From Saccharothrix tamanrassetensis (GTDB lineage: Bacteria > Actinomycetota > Actinomycetes > Mycobacteriales > Pseudonocardiaceae), in contig NZ_JACHJN010000007.1 of assembly GCF_014203665.1 (NCBI RefSeq), forward strand, positions 374,059 through 438,058: DNA of 64,000 bases, given 5' to 3'. The notes below the pieces were generated by a model. It did no database searches, was not told the origin of the DNA, and worked only from the letters and a program-made list of their open reading frames with translations. Every line of letters starts with the position of its first letter. The stretch's first letter is position 1. The position numbers and the translations under genes are program-made. Below are positions 8,765 through 17,743 of this stretch, piece by piece.

Positions 8765-9910
8765 GTGCGAATCCTCTTCTCGAGCCTCGGCTCACACGGA
8801 CACACCTACCCCCTCTTACCGCTCGCGATCGCCGCGCACGACGTAGGTCACGACGTCACCTTCGTGACCACGGCCCCGTTCGCGCGCGCCGTGACCGCGT
8901 ACGGCATCGAGCACGTCGCCGGCGGCATGGACATGCTCGCGGCGTTCGAACTCGCCCACGCCGGTCCCGCGGCCCGGAAGGCACCCGGTTTCCGCCCCGA
9001 GCGGGTCTCGAAGGTGTTCGGCTCGATCCTGCCGCGCAGCTACGCCGCGGACCTGGCGCCGATCATCGTCGACCGCAAGCCCGACCTGGTCGTGCACGAG
9101 CTGGCCAACCCCGGCGCGGGGCTGGCCGCGAAGGTCGCGGGGGTGCCCGCGGTGTGCCACTCGTTCGGCCGGAGGTGGCGACCCACAGGACCTCCCGATG
9201 TCCTGCGCGGACACCTGGCCGAGGTCGCCGCGAACCTCGGCGTCGACCTGCCCGACGGCGACCTCATGCCGCTCGGCAACCCCTATCTCGACATCTGCCC
9301 ACCGTCGGTGCAGGACCCGGAGTTCCCGGTCCGGCCGACCGACACCATCCCGCTGCGGCCGGTGCCGTTCTCCGAGCCCGGAGAGCTGCCGCCGTGGGTG
9401 CGCGAACACCGGGAGCCGTTGGTGTACCTGACGTTGGGCACGGCGTTCGGTGACGCGGGTGTGCTGCGCACCGCGATCGCGGGCTTGGCCACGCTGGACG
9501 CGAAGGTGCTCGTGTCCACCGGTCCGAGCGTCGCGGTGGGCGCGCTGGGCGACGTGCCGGACAACGTGGTCGTGCGGCCGTGGTTGCCGCAGGCCGACCT
9601 CCTGCCGCACGTGGACCTCGTGGTGCACCACGGCGGCGCCGGGGCCACGATGGGCACGTTCGCCACGGGCGTGCCGCACCTGGTCCTACCGCAAGGCGCC
9701 GACCAGTTCGGCAACGCCGAGGTGGTGACCGCCGCCGGGCTCGGCGACCAGGTGCTCGCCGCCGAGATGACCGCCGAGGTGATCGCGACCAAGGCGCGCC
9801 GCCTGCTGACCGACGAGGCCGTGCTCGCCGCGACCAAGGCGATGGCCGACGAGGTAGCCGCCATGCCGTCGCCGCACGACGTGGCCCACATGCTCCCCGA
9901 CTACGCGTGA
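8765..9910 (+). CDS. GT1-family glycosyltransferase (MGT/UGT type)
   Basis: About 381 residues from GTG 8765 (VRILFSSLGSHGHTYPLLPL). The acceptor domain begins with the family hallmark SHGHTYP. The C-terminal nucleotide-sugar site is VHHGGAGATMGTFATGVP followed by PQGADQFGNAE. Such enzymes glycosylate macrolides, polyketides or xenobiotics in actinomycetes. No sugar-biosynthesis genes are nearby, so a self-protection or detoxifying role is possible (inference). An upstream in-frame GTG at 8630 would add a non-homologous leader and is less likely. Confidence 0.9.
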   Translation: MRILFSSLGSHGHTYPLLPLAIAAHDVGHDVTFVTTAPFARAVTAYGIEHVAGGMDMLAAFELAHAGPAARKAPGFRPERVSKVFGSILPRSYAADLAPIIVDRKPDLVVHELANPGAGLAAKVAGVPAVCHSFGRRWRPTGPPDVLRGHLAEVAANLGVDLPDGDLMPLGNPYLDICPPSVQDPEFPVRPTDTIPLRPVPFSEPGELPPWVREHREPLVYLTLGTAFGDAGVLRTAIAGLATLDAKVLVSTGPSVAVGALGDVPDNVVVRPWLPQADLLPHVDLVVHHGGAGATMGTFATGVPHLVLPQGADQFGNAEVVTAAGLGDQVLAAEMTAEVIATKARRLLTDEAVLAATKAMADEVAAMPSPHDVAHMLPDYA

Positions 9911-10053
9911 AACCCGATCCCGCCCGCCTGCCGCGCCGACCGGACGGCCGTGCACCATATGCCGTACCAGCCTTCCGGGAGCCGCAGTGAGGGGCGTACT
10001 CATGTCGGCGGATGAGGGCGCAAGTCGTCCCGAGAGGTGGCAGGCTGCGATCC

Positions 10054-10620
10054 GTGAACCCGATCATCGCGCAGGCGCTGACGATCGCCGGTGTCCTGCT
10101 CGGCTCAGCCGCCACGTTCGTCGTCACCTCCACCACCGAGCGAACCCGTTGGAGACGAGCGCAGTCCGCCCGGTGGGATGACAAACGTCTCCTCGCGTAC
10201 TCGGAGTACGCCAACGCGGTCAAGCCGATGGTCCGACTGTGCCGCCGGATCGCGGAGACCAAGGGGCTGCTGTCCACCGGCGAACCCGTCGACCTCGGCT
10301 CCGCGTTCGCCGACCTCGCCGAGGCGGAGACCGAGCGAGCCGCGCGATGGGAAACCGTCCTGCTCCTCGGCGAGCCGGCGACGATCTCCGCCGCACGAGC
10401 ATGGAGTGAGCAGGTGTGGCGACTGGAGCACATCCTGCGCGACGACCAGCCCGACGCCTCCGCGTTCATCGACGCCTACCGGAACGCCATGCGATTGCGC
10501 AACGAGTTCTACGACCGCGCCCGCACGGACCTCGACATCACCAGCGGCCCGCTACCCGAACTCACGTGGAAATCCCTCCAACCCCAGCCACCGCCGCCCG
10601 ACCACCCCACCACACCATGA
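10054..10620 (+). CDS. small membrane-anchored protein of unknown function
   Basis: About 188 residues from GTG 10054 (VNPIIAQALTIAGVLLG). One N-terminal transmembrane helix (residues 5-25) is followed by a basic stop-transfer (TERTRWRRAQ) and a soluble, helical, charged domain rich in Ala, Glu and Arg. The last residues are a proline-rich tail. It resembles conserved actinomycete proteins of unknown function. A CAGGCT element (10041-10046) 7 nt before the GTG would give a leaderless transcript; ATG 10012 is an alternative start. Confidence 0.65.
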   Translation: MNPIIAQALTIAGVLLGSAATFVVTSTTERTRWRRAQSARWDDKRLLAYSEYANAVKPMVRLCRRIAETKGLLSTGEPVDLGSAFADLAEAETERAARWETVLLLGEPATISAARAWSEQVWRLEHILRDDQPDASAFIDAYRNAMRLRNEFYDRARTDLDITSGPLPELTWKSLQPQPPPPDHPTTP

Positions 10621-10758
10621 CGGCGTCATGAGGTCGAGCGACCACGTTGCCGGTCCGCCCCGGAGCCGGCACCCGTGCCGGTCGGCGGGCACCCGGTCCG
10701 GGTCCGAGCCGGGTGCCCACCGCGGCAGGTCATGGACTACCGACCGGCGGGGCGTGCG

Positions 10759-11067
10759 TCACCTACCCCGTCGGCACTCGTCCCCCCGCACCCACAGGGA
10801 ACCCTCCGCCCAACCTTCGTGGCACCGGTACACCTCGCCGCCCGGGCCGGAGAGGGTGAAGCTCGCCAGCTCGCCCCACCGCTCGGTGTCGCAGTCGTAG
10901 CCGAACACCGTCCCGCCGTTGGCCTCCAGCTCGCCGCAGGCCAAGTCGGCGCGCGCCGCCGGCGACGCGGTCGCGATCCCCGGAACCAGTGCGGTGATGG
11001 CCGCCCCCACCGCGCCGACGGCCCACAGCCGTGCCCGAAGACCGGTTCTCCCCTGCGTGTTCCTCAT
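10759..11067 (-). CDS. small secreted cysteine-containing protein
   Basis: About 102 residues from ATG 11067, with AGGGG 8 nt upstream. A signal peptide (RLWAVGAVGAAITALVPGIATASP) precedes a mature part of roughly 70 residues with four cysteines (LACGEL, YDCDT, YRCHEG, DECRRG). The cysteines probably form two disulfides. Function is unknown. It stands alone between plus-strand genes. Confidence 0.6.
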   Translation of the reverse strand: MRNTQGRTGLRARLWAVGAVGAAITALVPGIATASPAARADLACGELEANGGTVFGYDCDTERWGELASFTLSGPGGEVYRCHEGWAEGSLWVRGDECRRGR

Positions 11068-11335
11068 CGTCTGCCCCTGTCTCCACCCCGCGACGCCCGC
11101 CGGGCGGGTTGCCCGACGGACACGATCACGTCGCACCAGCGCACCACCTCGACGGCCGCGGACGAAAGGCTTCGGCGGTGGACCGGTCCGGCAGGGCAAC
11201 CGGAACACCCGTCCGGGCAAGGCTTCGGTGTCCACACAGGACGATCACGCCCGAAAGTGCAGCGGTCTCTGCCCTTTCTTCCCCTTGTCCGCCGCCGCGT
11301 TCACGAGTTCCGACCAGGGGCCCTAGGGTGCCGGC

Positions 11336-12178
11336 ATGACTTCCGGGATGTTGGACAGACTCGCACCGTTTCGCGAGGAAGCACTCAAGCGGGGCATTCC
11401 CGCCACCGACGTGGAGCGGTGGATCGGCATCGCCCGCCCGTGCGCGACGCTGGCGTCGAGCGGGGACGGTCCGGTCGTGGGACGGTTCGGTGGCCCCGTG
11501 TTGCTTCCCGCCGACGCATCGGATCCGTGGTTCCCGCACGTTGCCACGCTCGACTGCGCGGCTCTGCCGCCGGAGGCGACGGACCTGGCGCTGCCGTCCG
11601 ACGGCCACCTGTTGTTGTTCGCGTTCCCCGACATCTCCGATTCGGGTCCGGGCTCGATGGGCACCGCCGCATACGTACCTGCCGGTGCGGCCGTCGAGGA
11701 ACGGGCCAGGAATCCCTACTTCTACGGCGAGATCCCGGACTACCACCGGATCACCGACGCGTTCCCCGAAGGCCCGCTGCGGCTCACGGTGAACGTGTCC
11801 CTGCCCTACCACGGCGCGGTGGAGATCCCCGAAGACCCCTACCTGGCGCCGCTGCCGGGGCACCCCCACTCCGAGCAGCTCCGGGATGTGTGGCTGGAGG
11901 TCTGCGGCGACATCGCCACCAACGGGCCGTTGCAGGTGGGCGGGTACGCCTTGGAGGAGTGCATCGACGTGGATCCCGTCGTGAGCGCCTCGTCGCTGCT
12001 CGACGAGTCCGACGGTGGGACCGGCGCGGAGCAGTGGGGCGACTGGGTGTTGCTGGCAGACTGGTACACCGACATCCGGGGGCTGGAAGGCGCCACGGTC
12101 CACTGGGTCATCCGACGTGAAGACCTTGCCGCGCAGCGCTTCGACCGGGTGTGCACCAGTGTGGACTGGAACCCCTGA
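11336..12178 (+). CDS. DUF1963 (YwqG-like) protein
   Basis: About 280 residues. The family pattern is visible: RFGGPVLLPADA near residue 51, LLFAFPDI, and the C-terminal QVGGYALEE...WVLLADW that forms a beta-rich binding fold. The biochemical role of DUF1963 is unknown. A TAGGGT element at 11324-11329 lies 6 nt before the ATG, indicating a leaderless transcript. A 20-bp bidirectional terminator follows. Confidence 0.78.
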   Translation: MTSGMLDRLAPFREEALKRGIPATDVERWIGIARPCATLASSGDGPVVGRFGGPVLLPADASDPWFPHVATLDCAALPPEATDLALPSDGHLLLFAFPDISDSGPGSMGTAAYVPAGAAVEERARNPYFYGEIPDYHRITDAFPEGPLRLTVNVSLPYHGAVEIPEDPYLAPLPGHPHSEQLRDVWLEVCGDIATNGPLQVGGYALEECIDVDPVVSASSLLDESDGGTGAEQWGDWVLLADWYTDIRGLEGATVHWVIRREDLAAQRFDRVCTSVDWNP

Positions 12179-12197
12179 GGTGCCGTGGACGTCGAGC

Positions 12198-12243
12198 ACA
12201 GGTCGGCACGGTCGCGACGCGCATCGCGACCGTGCCGACCTGT
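12198..12243. terminator. 20-bp perfect bidirectional terminator
   Basis: A perfect 20-bp inverted repeat with a 6-nt loop (12218-12223) lies between two convergent genes (stops at 12178 and 12259). It probably ends both transcripts. Confidence 0.88.
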
Positions 12244-12258
12244 TGACGGGCCGTCAGG

Positions 12259-13455
12259 TCAGTCACGTGCGGGGATCAGTCCGCGGAGCGGGATCGCGTA
12301 GATGCCGAGGGGGCCGCATTCGGTGACCCAGGGGCAGCGTTCCTCGACCACCGCCAACCGCGAGTCCCTGCTGATGGCGGGATTGGTGACGAACGCGGTT
12401 CCCGGTCGCGGCTCGGGCAGGGTGATCTCCCTACCGGTTCTCTGGTCGTGGACGAGTGCTCGCGAGTCGGCGAAGGTGTCCTGGGCGCGGCTGAACCAAT
12501 AGCTGCCGACCAGGTCGCCGTTGCGGTTGGAGGACGTCACACCCGCCGTCCACGTGACGGTGTCCTCCCCCCAGGTCCGCAGCACCACCGGGGTGGCACC
12601 AGGTGCAGTGGAGATCTTCTTCAGCTCGAACCGGTAGTCACCCGTGGTCACCACGTAGAAGACCCACGCGCCGTCGCCGCTGAGGGTGTGCGCGCCGCCT
12701 TCCGGCAGGGCGTGCATGTCACCGGTGGTGGCGTCCAGCACCGCCAACCGCGAGGAGTCGTCGGACCGGGTCTGGTAGAGGAACAACAACTTCGTGCCAT
12801 CGTCGGACACCACCGGGCCGTGGGAGCGCCAGCAGCCGGCGCACAAGGTCGGTGTGGTGGTCTCGCCGGTGACGAGGTCGTGGCGGTGGATCCGGTTGTT
12901 CTGCCCGTCTTCTTCGTCGAGACCCGCCCAGGTGAGCCAGCGGCCGTCCGCGGACAGGTCGATGGCGTCGAAGAACCAGCGTTCCGGCATGGTCGCGACG
13001 CGGCGGACACCGGTGGCCACGTCACGGTGGAACACGCCACCCCGGTAGCCCGGGTCCAATCCGCTGTCGTCGTTGGAGTAGGCGAAGGTGGTGCCGTCCC
13101 AACCGATCGCGGAGTACCGCCAGTCCGCCCGCATCGGACTGCCGTCCTCCTTCACGCTCGCCAGGAGGGTGCCGCCGGTCCGCAGGTCCTTGCGCACCAG
13201 GAAGGTGCCCAGCGGGCGGTCCGTCCGGTACTGCTCGGGCACCATGTTGCTGTTGGTGCGCACCGAGAACAGCGCGTACCGGCCGTTGCCGGACAGCTCG
13301 ATGAACTCCCTCCCTCCCGCCGACTCGGGAGCGCCGGTGGCGTCGGTGTCGATCCTGGTGAACCTGGGCCGGGTCTCGGCGACGGCCTGCGCGGTGGTGG
13401 CGATACCCACGGTGGCGGCGATTAACGCGATGATGATCTTCCGTATGTTCCCCAT
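12259..13455 (-). CDS. secreted TolB-like beta-propeller protein
   Basis: About 398 residues. An N-terminal signal (MGNIRKIIIALIAATVGIATTAQAVA) is followed by repeated blades with the pattern LSxDGRW and VSDDGTKLLF typical of PD40/TolB propellers. The repeats span almost the whole protein. It is probably a cell-surface or extracellular ligand-binding protein; no enzyme motif is seen. AAAGGA spacing favours ATG 13455 over ATG 13461. Confidence 0.75.
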   Translation of the reverse strand: MGNIRKIIIALIAATVGIATTAQAVAETRPRFTRIDTDATGAPESAGGREFIELSGNGRYALFSVRTNSNMVPEQYRTDRPLGTFLVRKDLRTGGTLLASVKEDGSPMRADWRYSAIGWDGTTFAYSNDDSGLDPGYRGGVFHRDVATGVRRVATMPERWFFDAIDLSADGRWLTWAGLDEEDGQNNRIHRHDLVTGETTTPTLCAGCWRSHGPVVSDDGTKLLFLYQTRSDDSSRLAVLDATTGDMHALPEGGAHTLSGDGAWVFYVVTTGDYRFELKKISTAPGATPVVLRTWGEDTVTWTAGVTSSNRNGDLVGSYWFSRAQDTFADSRALVHDQRTGREITLPEPRPGTAFVTNPAISRDSRLAVVEERCPWVTECGPLGIYAIPLRGLIPARD

Positions 13456-13642
13456 AGCCATCCTTTCGGGAGCCAGGCGGCAGACGGAAGTGTGGCAGCG
13501 CTTGCGGTGCCCGAACGTGCACTCTTCTCGCGCAGCACGACGTTCGGCCCGATACGCGTTGTCGACTCAGTGGACTCGGGCCGTAGCCCCGTCGATTCCC
13601 ACCACATCCGGCGGGCGAGGGCGCGGTACCGCGTGGCGGCGT

Positions 13643-14395
13643 TCACCGCGTCGTCGTCGAGTGGGTTGCCTGCGTGTGCCGGGGCCCGGTGCCTGCGGCG
13701 GTGGCGCGCCAGTGCTTTTCGGCGGCACGGAGGATGTCGTTGCCCAGTTGTTCGAGGAATCGGCCCGCGGTGGCGAGCCGGGTTCCGACAGCGGTGTCGG
13801 TTCCGAAGAGGTCGGCGCCGCGCAGGGCGGTGGTGGAGAATCGCTGGTTGGCGCGGGCCCCTACCACCGCGGAGCGCAGGCCCGCGTTGTCGTCGAGGAA
13901 GTACCGGTGGCGCCGGCTGTGGCTGTCCCGTCCACGTCGGATCAGCCCGTGCTGGTGCAGCAGGCCGACCGCGTGCGAGATGGTCGCCGCGCTGACTTGC
14001 AGGTGCTGTGCCAGTTCGGCGGCGGTGCGGCTGCCGGTCTCGGAGGTGAACAGGCAGGCCATCACGCCGGCGGCGGTGCGCGGCATGCCGGTCCCGATGA
14101 TGGCTGCGGTGAGGTCGGCCATGAACGCGGCCTGCGCGTCGGGGTCGGGGCCGCCGCGCTCACCGGCTCGCGGTGCGGCTGCCGGTGGGCGGGGGTTGCG
14201 CCGGGCGCGGTGGGTGGTCGCCAGTTGGGCGAGGTCCGAGCGGTAGCGGCCCGGTCCTCCGTTGCGCGCGACCTCGCGGCTCACCGTCGAGGTGGGGCGG
14301 CCCAACCGGCGGGCGATCCCGGCGTAGTCCAGGCCCTGCGCCAGACCTTCGGCGATCTGCCGCCGGTCGGCTGTGGTCAGCCTGCGTCCTGGCAT
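13643..14395 (-). CDS. MarR/GbsR-type HTH regulator with extra N-terminal HTH
   Basis: About 250 residues from ATG 14395, chosen because GGAGGAG lies 8 nt upstream. The N-terminal part (RRLTTADRRQIAEGLAQG, then IARRLGRPTSTVSREVARN) is an IS30/Hin-like HTH. The middle part (AAELAQHLQVSAATISHAVG, then HQHGLIRRGRD) is a winged HTH. The C-terminal half is helical. The two-HTH architecture is common among Streptomyces and Pseudonocardiaceae regulators. It is divergent from the TIM-barrel gene at 14634 and is likely to control it. Upstream in-frame ATGs exist but lack a good ribosome site. Confidence 0.8.
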   Translation of the reverse strand: MPGRRLTTADRRQIAEGLAQGLDYAGIARRLGRPTSTVSREVARNGGPGRYRSDLAQLATTHRARRNPRPPAAAPRAGERGGPDPDAQAAFMADLTAAIIGTGMPRTAAGVMACLFTSETGSRTAAELAQHLQVSAATISHAVGLLHQHGLIRRGRDSHSRRHRYFLDDNAGLRSAVVGARANQRFSTTALRGADLFGTDTAVGTRLATAGRFLEQLGNDILRAAEKHWRATAAGTGPRHTQATHSTTTR

Positions 14396-14633
14396 CCGGC
14401 CGGCTCCTCCGCTTCGGTCGTCCTGACGCCAGTATGCGAGCCGGTCGTCGACCGTTGCAACGGTCGGCTTCCGGTGTGCATTAGCCGGCATCGTCATTGC
14501 AATCCGCGAATGCCGCTGTGAACAGTCAGAACCGTGCGGATCGGCGCGAGACGCCGTTGACCGTGGTTTCGCGTAGTACTTAACGTCCCGGCCCGGCGGC
14601 CGAACGACGGCAGCTCGAAGCGAGGAGCACTTC

Positions 14634-15608
14634 ATGCGTGCCAAGGGCATCACTTACGACACCGGCTTCACTCCCGCGGGGCGGAGTACCCGGTTCGCCT
14701 TCGACGCCGAGGCGGTGCGACGGGAACTCCGGATCGTCGCCGACGACCTGCACTGCGACGCCGTGCGGATCACCGGCGGCGACCCCGAGCGGCTGGCCGT
14801 GGCCGCCGGGCACGCCGCCGACGCCGGGCTGGAGGTCTGGTTCTCCCCGTTCCCCTGCGAACTGTCCGCGACGGAACTGCTGCCCTACTTCGCCGACTGC
14901 GCGGACCGCGCCCAGCAGGTGGGAGCGGAGGTCTTCGTCGCCGGCTGCGAGCTGAGCCTGTTCGCCGCCGGCTTCCTGCCCGGAGACGACAGCCTCGCCA
15001 GGATCAAGGCCGTGGCCGGCAGCAACCCCGACCCCGACGACGCGGCGGCCCGACTCGCCGAGATCGCCGCCCCGTTGAACGCGCTGCTGGCCGACACCGC
15101 GGCGACGGTGCGCGAACGGTTCCACGGCAAGCTCACCTACGCCTCCGGGACCTGGGAACAGATCGACTGGACGCCCTTCGACATCGTCGGCGTCGACGCC
15201 TACGGCGAACCCGGGGACGCCCTGCGCCAGGGCATACGGGACTACCGCCGGCACGGCAAGCCGCTCGCGGCGACCGAGTTCGGCTGCTGCACCTACCGGG
15301 GCGCAGCGGAACGCGGCGGCATCGGCTGGGACATCGTCGACTACGACGCCACCCCGCCACACCTCGACGGCGACTACACGCGCGACGAAGCCGAACAAGC
15401 CCGCCACCTGCGCGAGATGACGGCGGTCTTCGACGAGGAAGGCGTCGACACCGCCTTCTGGTTCACCTTCGCCGGCTACGAGTTCCCCCACCACACCGAC
15501 CCACGCCTCGACCTCGACATGGCCTCATACGGGGTCTGCGCAGTCCTGCCCGACGGCAGCCTCTCCCCCAAACAGTCCTTCCACGCCATGGCCGACGCAT
15601 ACCGGTGA
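14634..15608 (+). CDS. TIM-barrel glycoside-hydrolase-like protein
   Basis: About 324 residues, with GAGGAG 8 nt upstream of the ATG. The sequence runs as alternating strands and helices of a TIM barrel: VRITGGDPERLAVAA, LEVWFSPFPCEL, LTYASGTWEQIDWTPFDIVGVDAY, PLAATEFGCC (a likely C-terminal catalytic Glu on a strand end) and TAFWFTFAG. Homologues in databases are often called abortive infection proteins without evidence. A glycosidase-like role fits better (inference). No signal peptide is seen. It is divergent from the HTH regulator. Confidence 0.72.
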   Translation: MRAKGITYDTGFTPAGRSTRFAFDAEAVRRELRIVADDLHCDAVRITGGDPERLAVAAGHAADAGLEVWFSPFPCELSATELLPYFADCADRAQQVGAEVFVAGCELSLFAAGFLPGDDSLARIKAVAGSNPDPDDAAARLAEIAAPLNALLADTAATVRERFHGKLTYASGTWEQIDWTPFDIVGVDAYGEPGDALRQGIRDYRRHGKPLAATEFGCCTYRGAAERGGIGWDIVDYDATPPHLDGDYTRDEAEQARHLREMTAVFDEEGVDTAFWFTFAGYEFPHHTDPRLDLDMASYGVCAVLPDGSLSPKQSFHAMADAYR

Positions 15609-15803
15609 AGCACCGCAGAGCCACCCCGTGAACGCCGCACAGTCGTCGGTGTACGGACATCCGGGTCCGGGTCAGGGCACGGCGCCGGCGGGTTGCGGCG
15701 GAACGGCGGATCGCGGAGCCGTCGAAGAGGACCTGAACCGGGCTGACTTGTTGCGCGAAACGGTCGTTTCGGCCGGGGGTGCCGGACTGCCAGGATCACG
15801 GTC

Positions 15804-16088
15804 ATGAGATCAATCGTCCTGTCGGCCGTCGTCGTCACGGCCTTAGTGCTCCCGGTGTCGTCCGCCGCCGCCGCCGATTACACGGTGCCGCGGTCCTCCA
15901 CGCAGGTCGCCACTGCACGGGGCAGTGATGCGGCGATCACGCTCGCCTCCGAACGCGCACGCGGCGCCGTCCTCGCCGCCGGCGTCGACTGCGTCGGCTG
16001 GCGGTACTCGCTCGTCAAGCTCGAAGAGCACCCGAGCACCTCCCTGTACTCGGCAACCGTGACGGCGCGCGCAATCTGCGTGAGCTGA
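15804..16088 (+). CDS. small secreted protein
   Basis: About 94 residues: a signal peptide (MRSIVLSAVVVTALVLPVSSAAAA) then roughly 70 residues with two cysteines (VDCVGW, AICVS) that could form one disulfide. A CAGGAT element at 15791-15796 lies exactly 7 nt before the ATG, suggesting leaderless expression. A palindrome CGAAAC-GGTC-GTTTCG (15756-15771) lies just upstream and may be an operator. Function is unknown. Confidence 0.6.
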   Translation: MRSIVLSAVVVTALVLPVSSAAAADYTVPRSSTQVATARGSDAAITLASERARGAVLAAGVDCVGWRYSLVKLEEHPSTSLYSATVTARAICVS

Positions 16089-16181
16089 CATCCCGACGGC
16101 ACGCGGCGGCCAAGCCGCTGCGCGGCAAGAGCATCCCCCGGAGAAAAGTCCCGGTCGGACTGATCGACTAGGCTGGGCGTG

Positions 16182-16961
16182 GTGAGCACTCCCCTGGTCC
16201 GTCAGTCCGACATCACCACGTACCTGGTCGAGAGCACCCGTGACCCGGTCGATGCCGGTTCCCGGGACACGATCGGAGGGTGGCCGATCCTCCCGGCGGG
16301 AGAGCCTTGGCCGTCGTGCTTCTGCGACGAGCGGATGGTCTTGTTCTTCCAGTTCGACATCCCGGCGGACATCCCCGCCTTCGGCGGCGACCACCTGTTG
16401 GTCTTCCAATGCCCCGCGCACAACGACGTGGCCGTTCTCGAGAGCTCCGCCGAGCAGCTTCCCGAGAGGTTCTGGGAGCAGCCGCCGATCTGGAACCACC
16501 CCGGTGCGTTCTGGCGGATCCTGCTCCATCGCGACGACACGGGTCCGACCGGCACCCCGGAGCCGTACCTGCAACCGCGCCGGCTCACCCTCAACCCGGG
16601 CGCCGAAGAGCTGACGATCTGGTGGCCCGAGCGGAAACTCACCGACGACCAGATCACCGACGGCCAGGCGACCGACGCGGCCTTCACCGAACACGGCACC
16701 GGTCTGCGCGAGTTCAAGATCGGGGGTGTCCCGTCCTGGATCCAGGGGCGCGAGTCCTACCGCTGCGCCTGTGGCGCCGACCTGGCGTACGTGTGCCAGC
16801 TACCCGAGAACACCGGGTTCGACAAGAACCCCGGCCAACCCGAGCAGTCGGACGCGTCCGACAGCGACCTGTACGTGCTCTTCCTCGGTAACGAGCTCTA
16901 CATCCTGGCCTGCCCGGCACACTGCAACCCCGCTGCGGCATGGCCCGTCAACCACAACTGA
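16182..16961 (+). CDS. DUF1963-like protein with C-terminal Cys/His motifs
   Basis: About 259 residues. GGWPILPAGEPWP, LFFQFDIPAD, and later FKIGGVPSWIQG, CACGADLAYVCQLPE and LYILACPAHC follow the layout of DUF1963/YwqG proteins. The cysteines could bind a metal. The assignment is by pattern only. TAGGCT (16169-16174) ends 7 nt before GTG 16182, giving a leaderless start; GTG 16179 is the alternative. It is the second DUF1963-like gene within 5 kb. Confidence 0.62.
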   Translation: MSTPLVRQSDITTYLVESTRDPVDAGSRDTIGGWPILPAGEPWPSCFCDERMVLFFQFDIPADIPAFGGDHLLVFQCPAHNDVAVLESSAEQLPERFWEQPPIWNHPGAFWRILLHRDDTGPTGTPEPYLQPRRLTLNPGAEELTIWWPERKLTDDQITDGQATDAAFTEHGTGLREFKIGGVPSWIQGRESYRCACGADLAYVCQLPENTGFDKNPGQPEQSDASDSDLYVLFLGNELYILACPAHCNPAAAWPVNHN

Positions 16962-17033
16962 ACCGAGGTCGCTCCGTGTCGCGCGTCGGCTTGCCCCCGT
17001 AACGGGATCGACGGATGAGTAGCATCCGCCGCC

Positions 17034-17549
17034 ATGGTGGTCGTGCTGCTCGTGGTCGGTGCGTTGGGAATGCCGCTGGCCGGGCTGCTCGTCCGGCCGG
17101 ATGTGCGGGGAGCGCGGCACGGCGCCGAGATGTTCATCGATCTCGGCCGGTTCGGCTGGTACGGCTACCTCGTGCTGTCCGCGGTGGGGCTGGTCGTCGG
17201 GCTGACCGGTGTACTGCTCGGCACGCCGCACGGCCGCAGGCTCGCCACCGGTGCGGCCACCGCCCTGCTGACTCCCACGCTGGTGTTCGGGACGATCCAC
17301 GTCCTCGTCACCACCACCGGCATGTTCCGCGGCGACGGCAGGCCGTTGTCCGCCGCAGCGGCGGCAGTCGCCACAGTCACCGCCGCGATCGCTCTGACTT
17401 TCGCCCAGCGGGTTGTGGTGGCGGTGATCGACCAATGGGTCGGCGGTTGCCAGCGGGAGTTCGAATGTGATGCAGGCGGGCAATCGCCAAGAGTGTCTCC
17501 TTGTCCGTTGTCGGCTCACCGTGACGCGTCCGTGCCGACAGCGTCGTGA
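17034..17549 (+). CDS. small four-helix membrane protein
   Basis: About 171 residues with four predicted transmembrane helices (near 1-18, 43-65, 68-90 and 102-125) and a hydrophilic cysteine-containing tail. No family is recognised. TAGCAT (17020-17025) lies 8 nt before the ATG, so the transcript is probably leaderless. The last 45 residues look less protein-like and may reflect a shifted or extended end. Confidence 0.5.
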   Translation: MVVVLLVVGALGMPLAGLLVRPDVRGARHGAEMFIDLGRFGWYGYLVLSAVGLVVGLTGVLLGTPHGRRLATGAATALLTPTLVFGTIHVLVTTTGMFRGDGRPLSAAAAAVATVTAAIALTFAQRVVVAVIDQWVGGCQREFECDAGGQSPRVSPCPLSAHRDASVPTAS

Positions 17550-17743
17550 TCTTCGCCGGGTCACACAATTTTGCCCTGCAGGCCACCTGTCAGGCCCAGA
17601 TGCGGCGCGTGCACCCGACGGCCGCCGGCGACGAGAGTGCGGGTCGCGCTGCGGATCCTTACGCCGCCCGCTGCGACCTGGCCGCCGGCCGCTGTCACAT
17701 CGACGACAGGCTAAATGATCTTGCTGTTGTCCTGGTGGAAACG

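Noticed and set aside
12448..13425. Plus frame of 325 codons opposite the beta-propeller gene
   Set aside because: Antisense shadow with no recognisable motif.
14634..15608. Calling the TIM-barrel gene an abortive-infection (phage defence) gene
   Set aside because: That name is carried in databases without evidence; the sequence looks like a glycoside-hydrolase-type barrel and no defence genes are adjacent.
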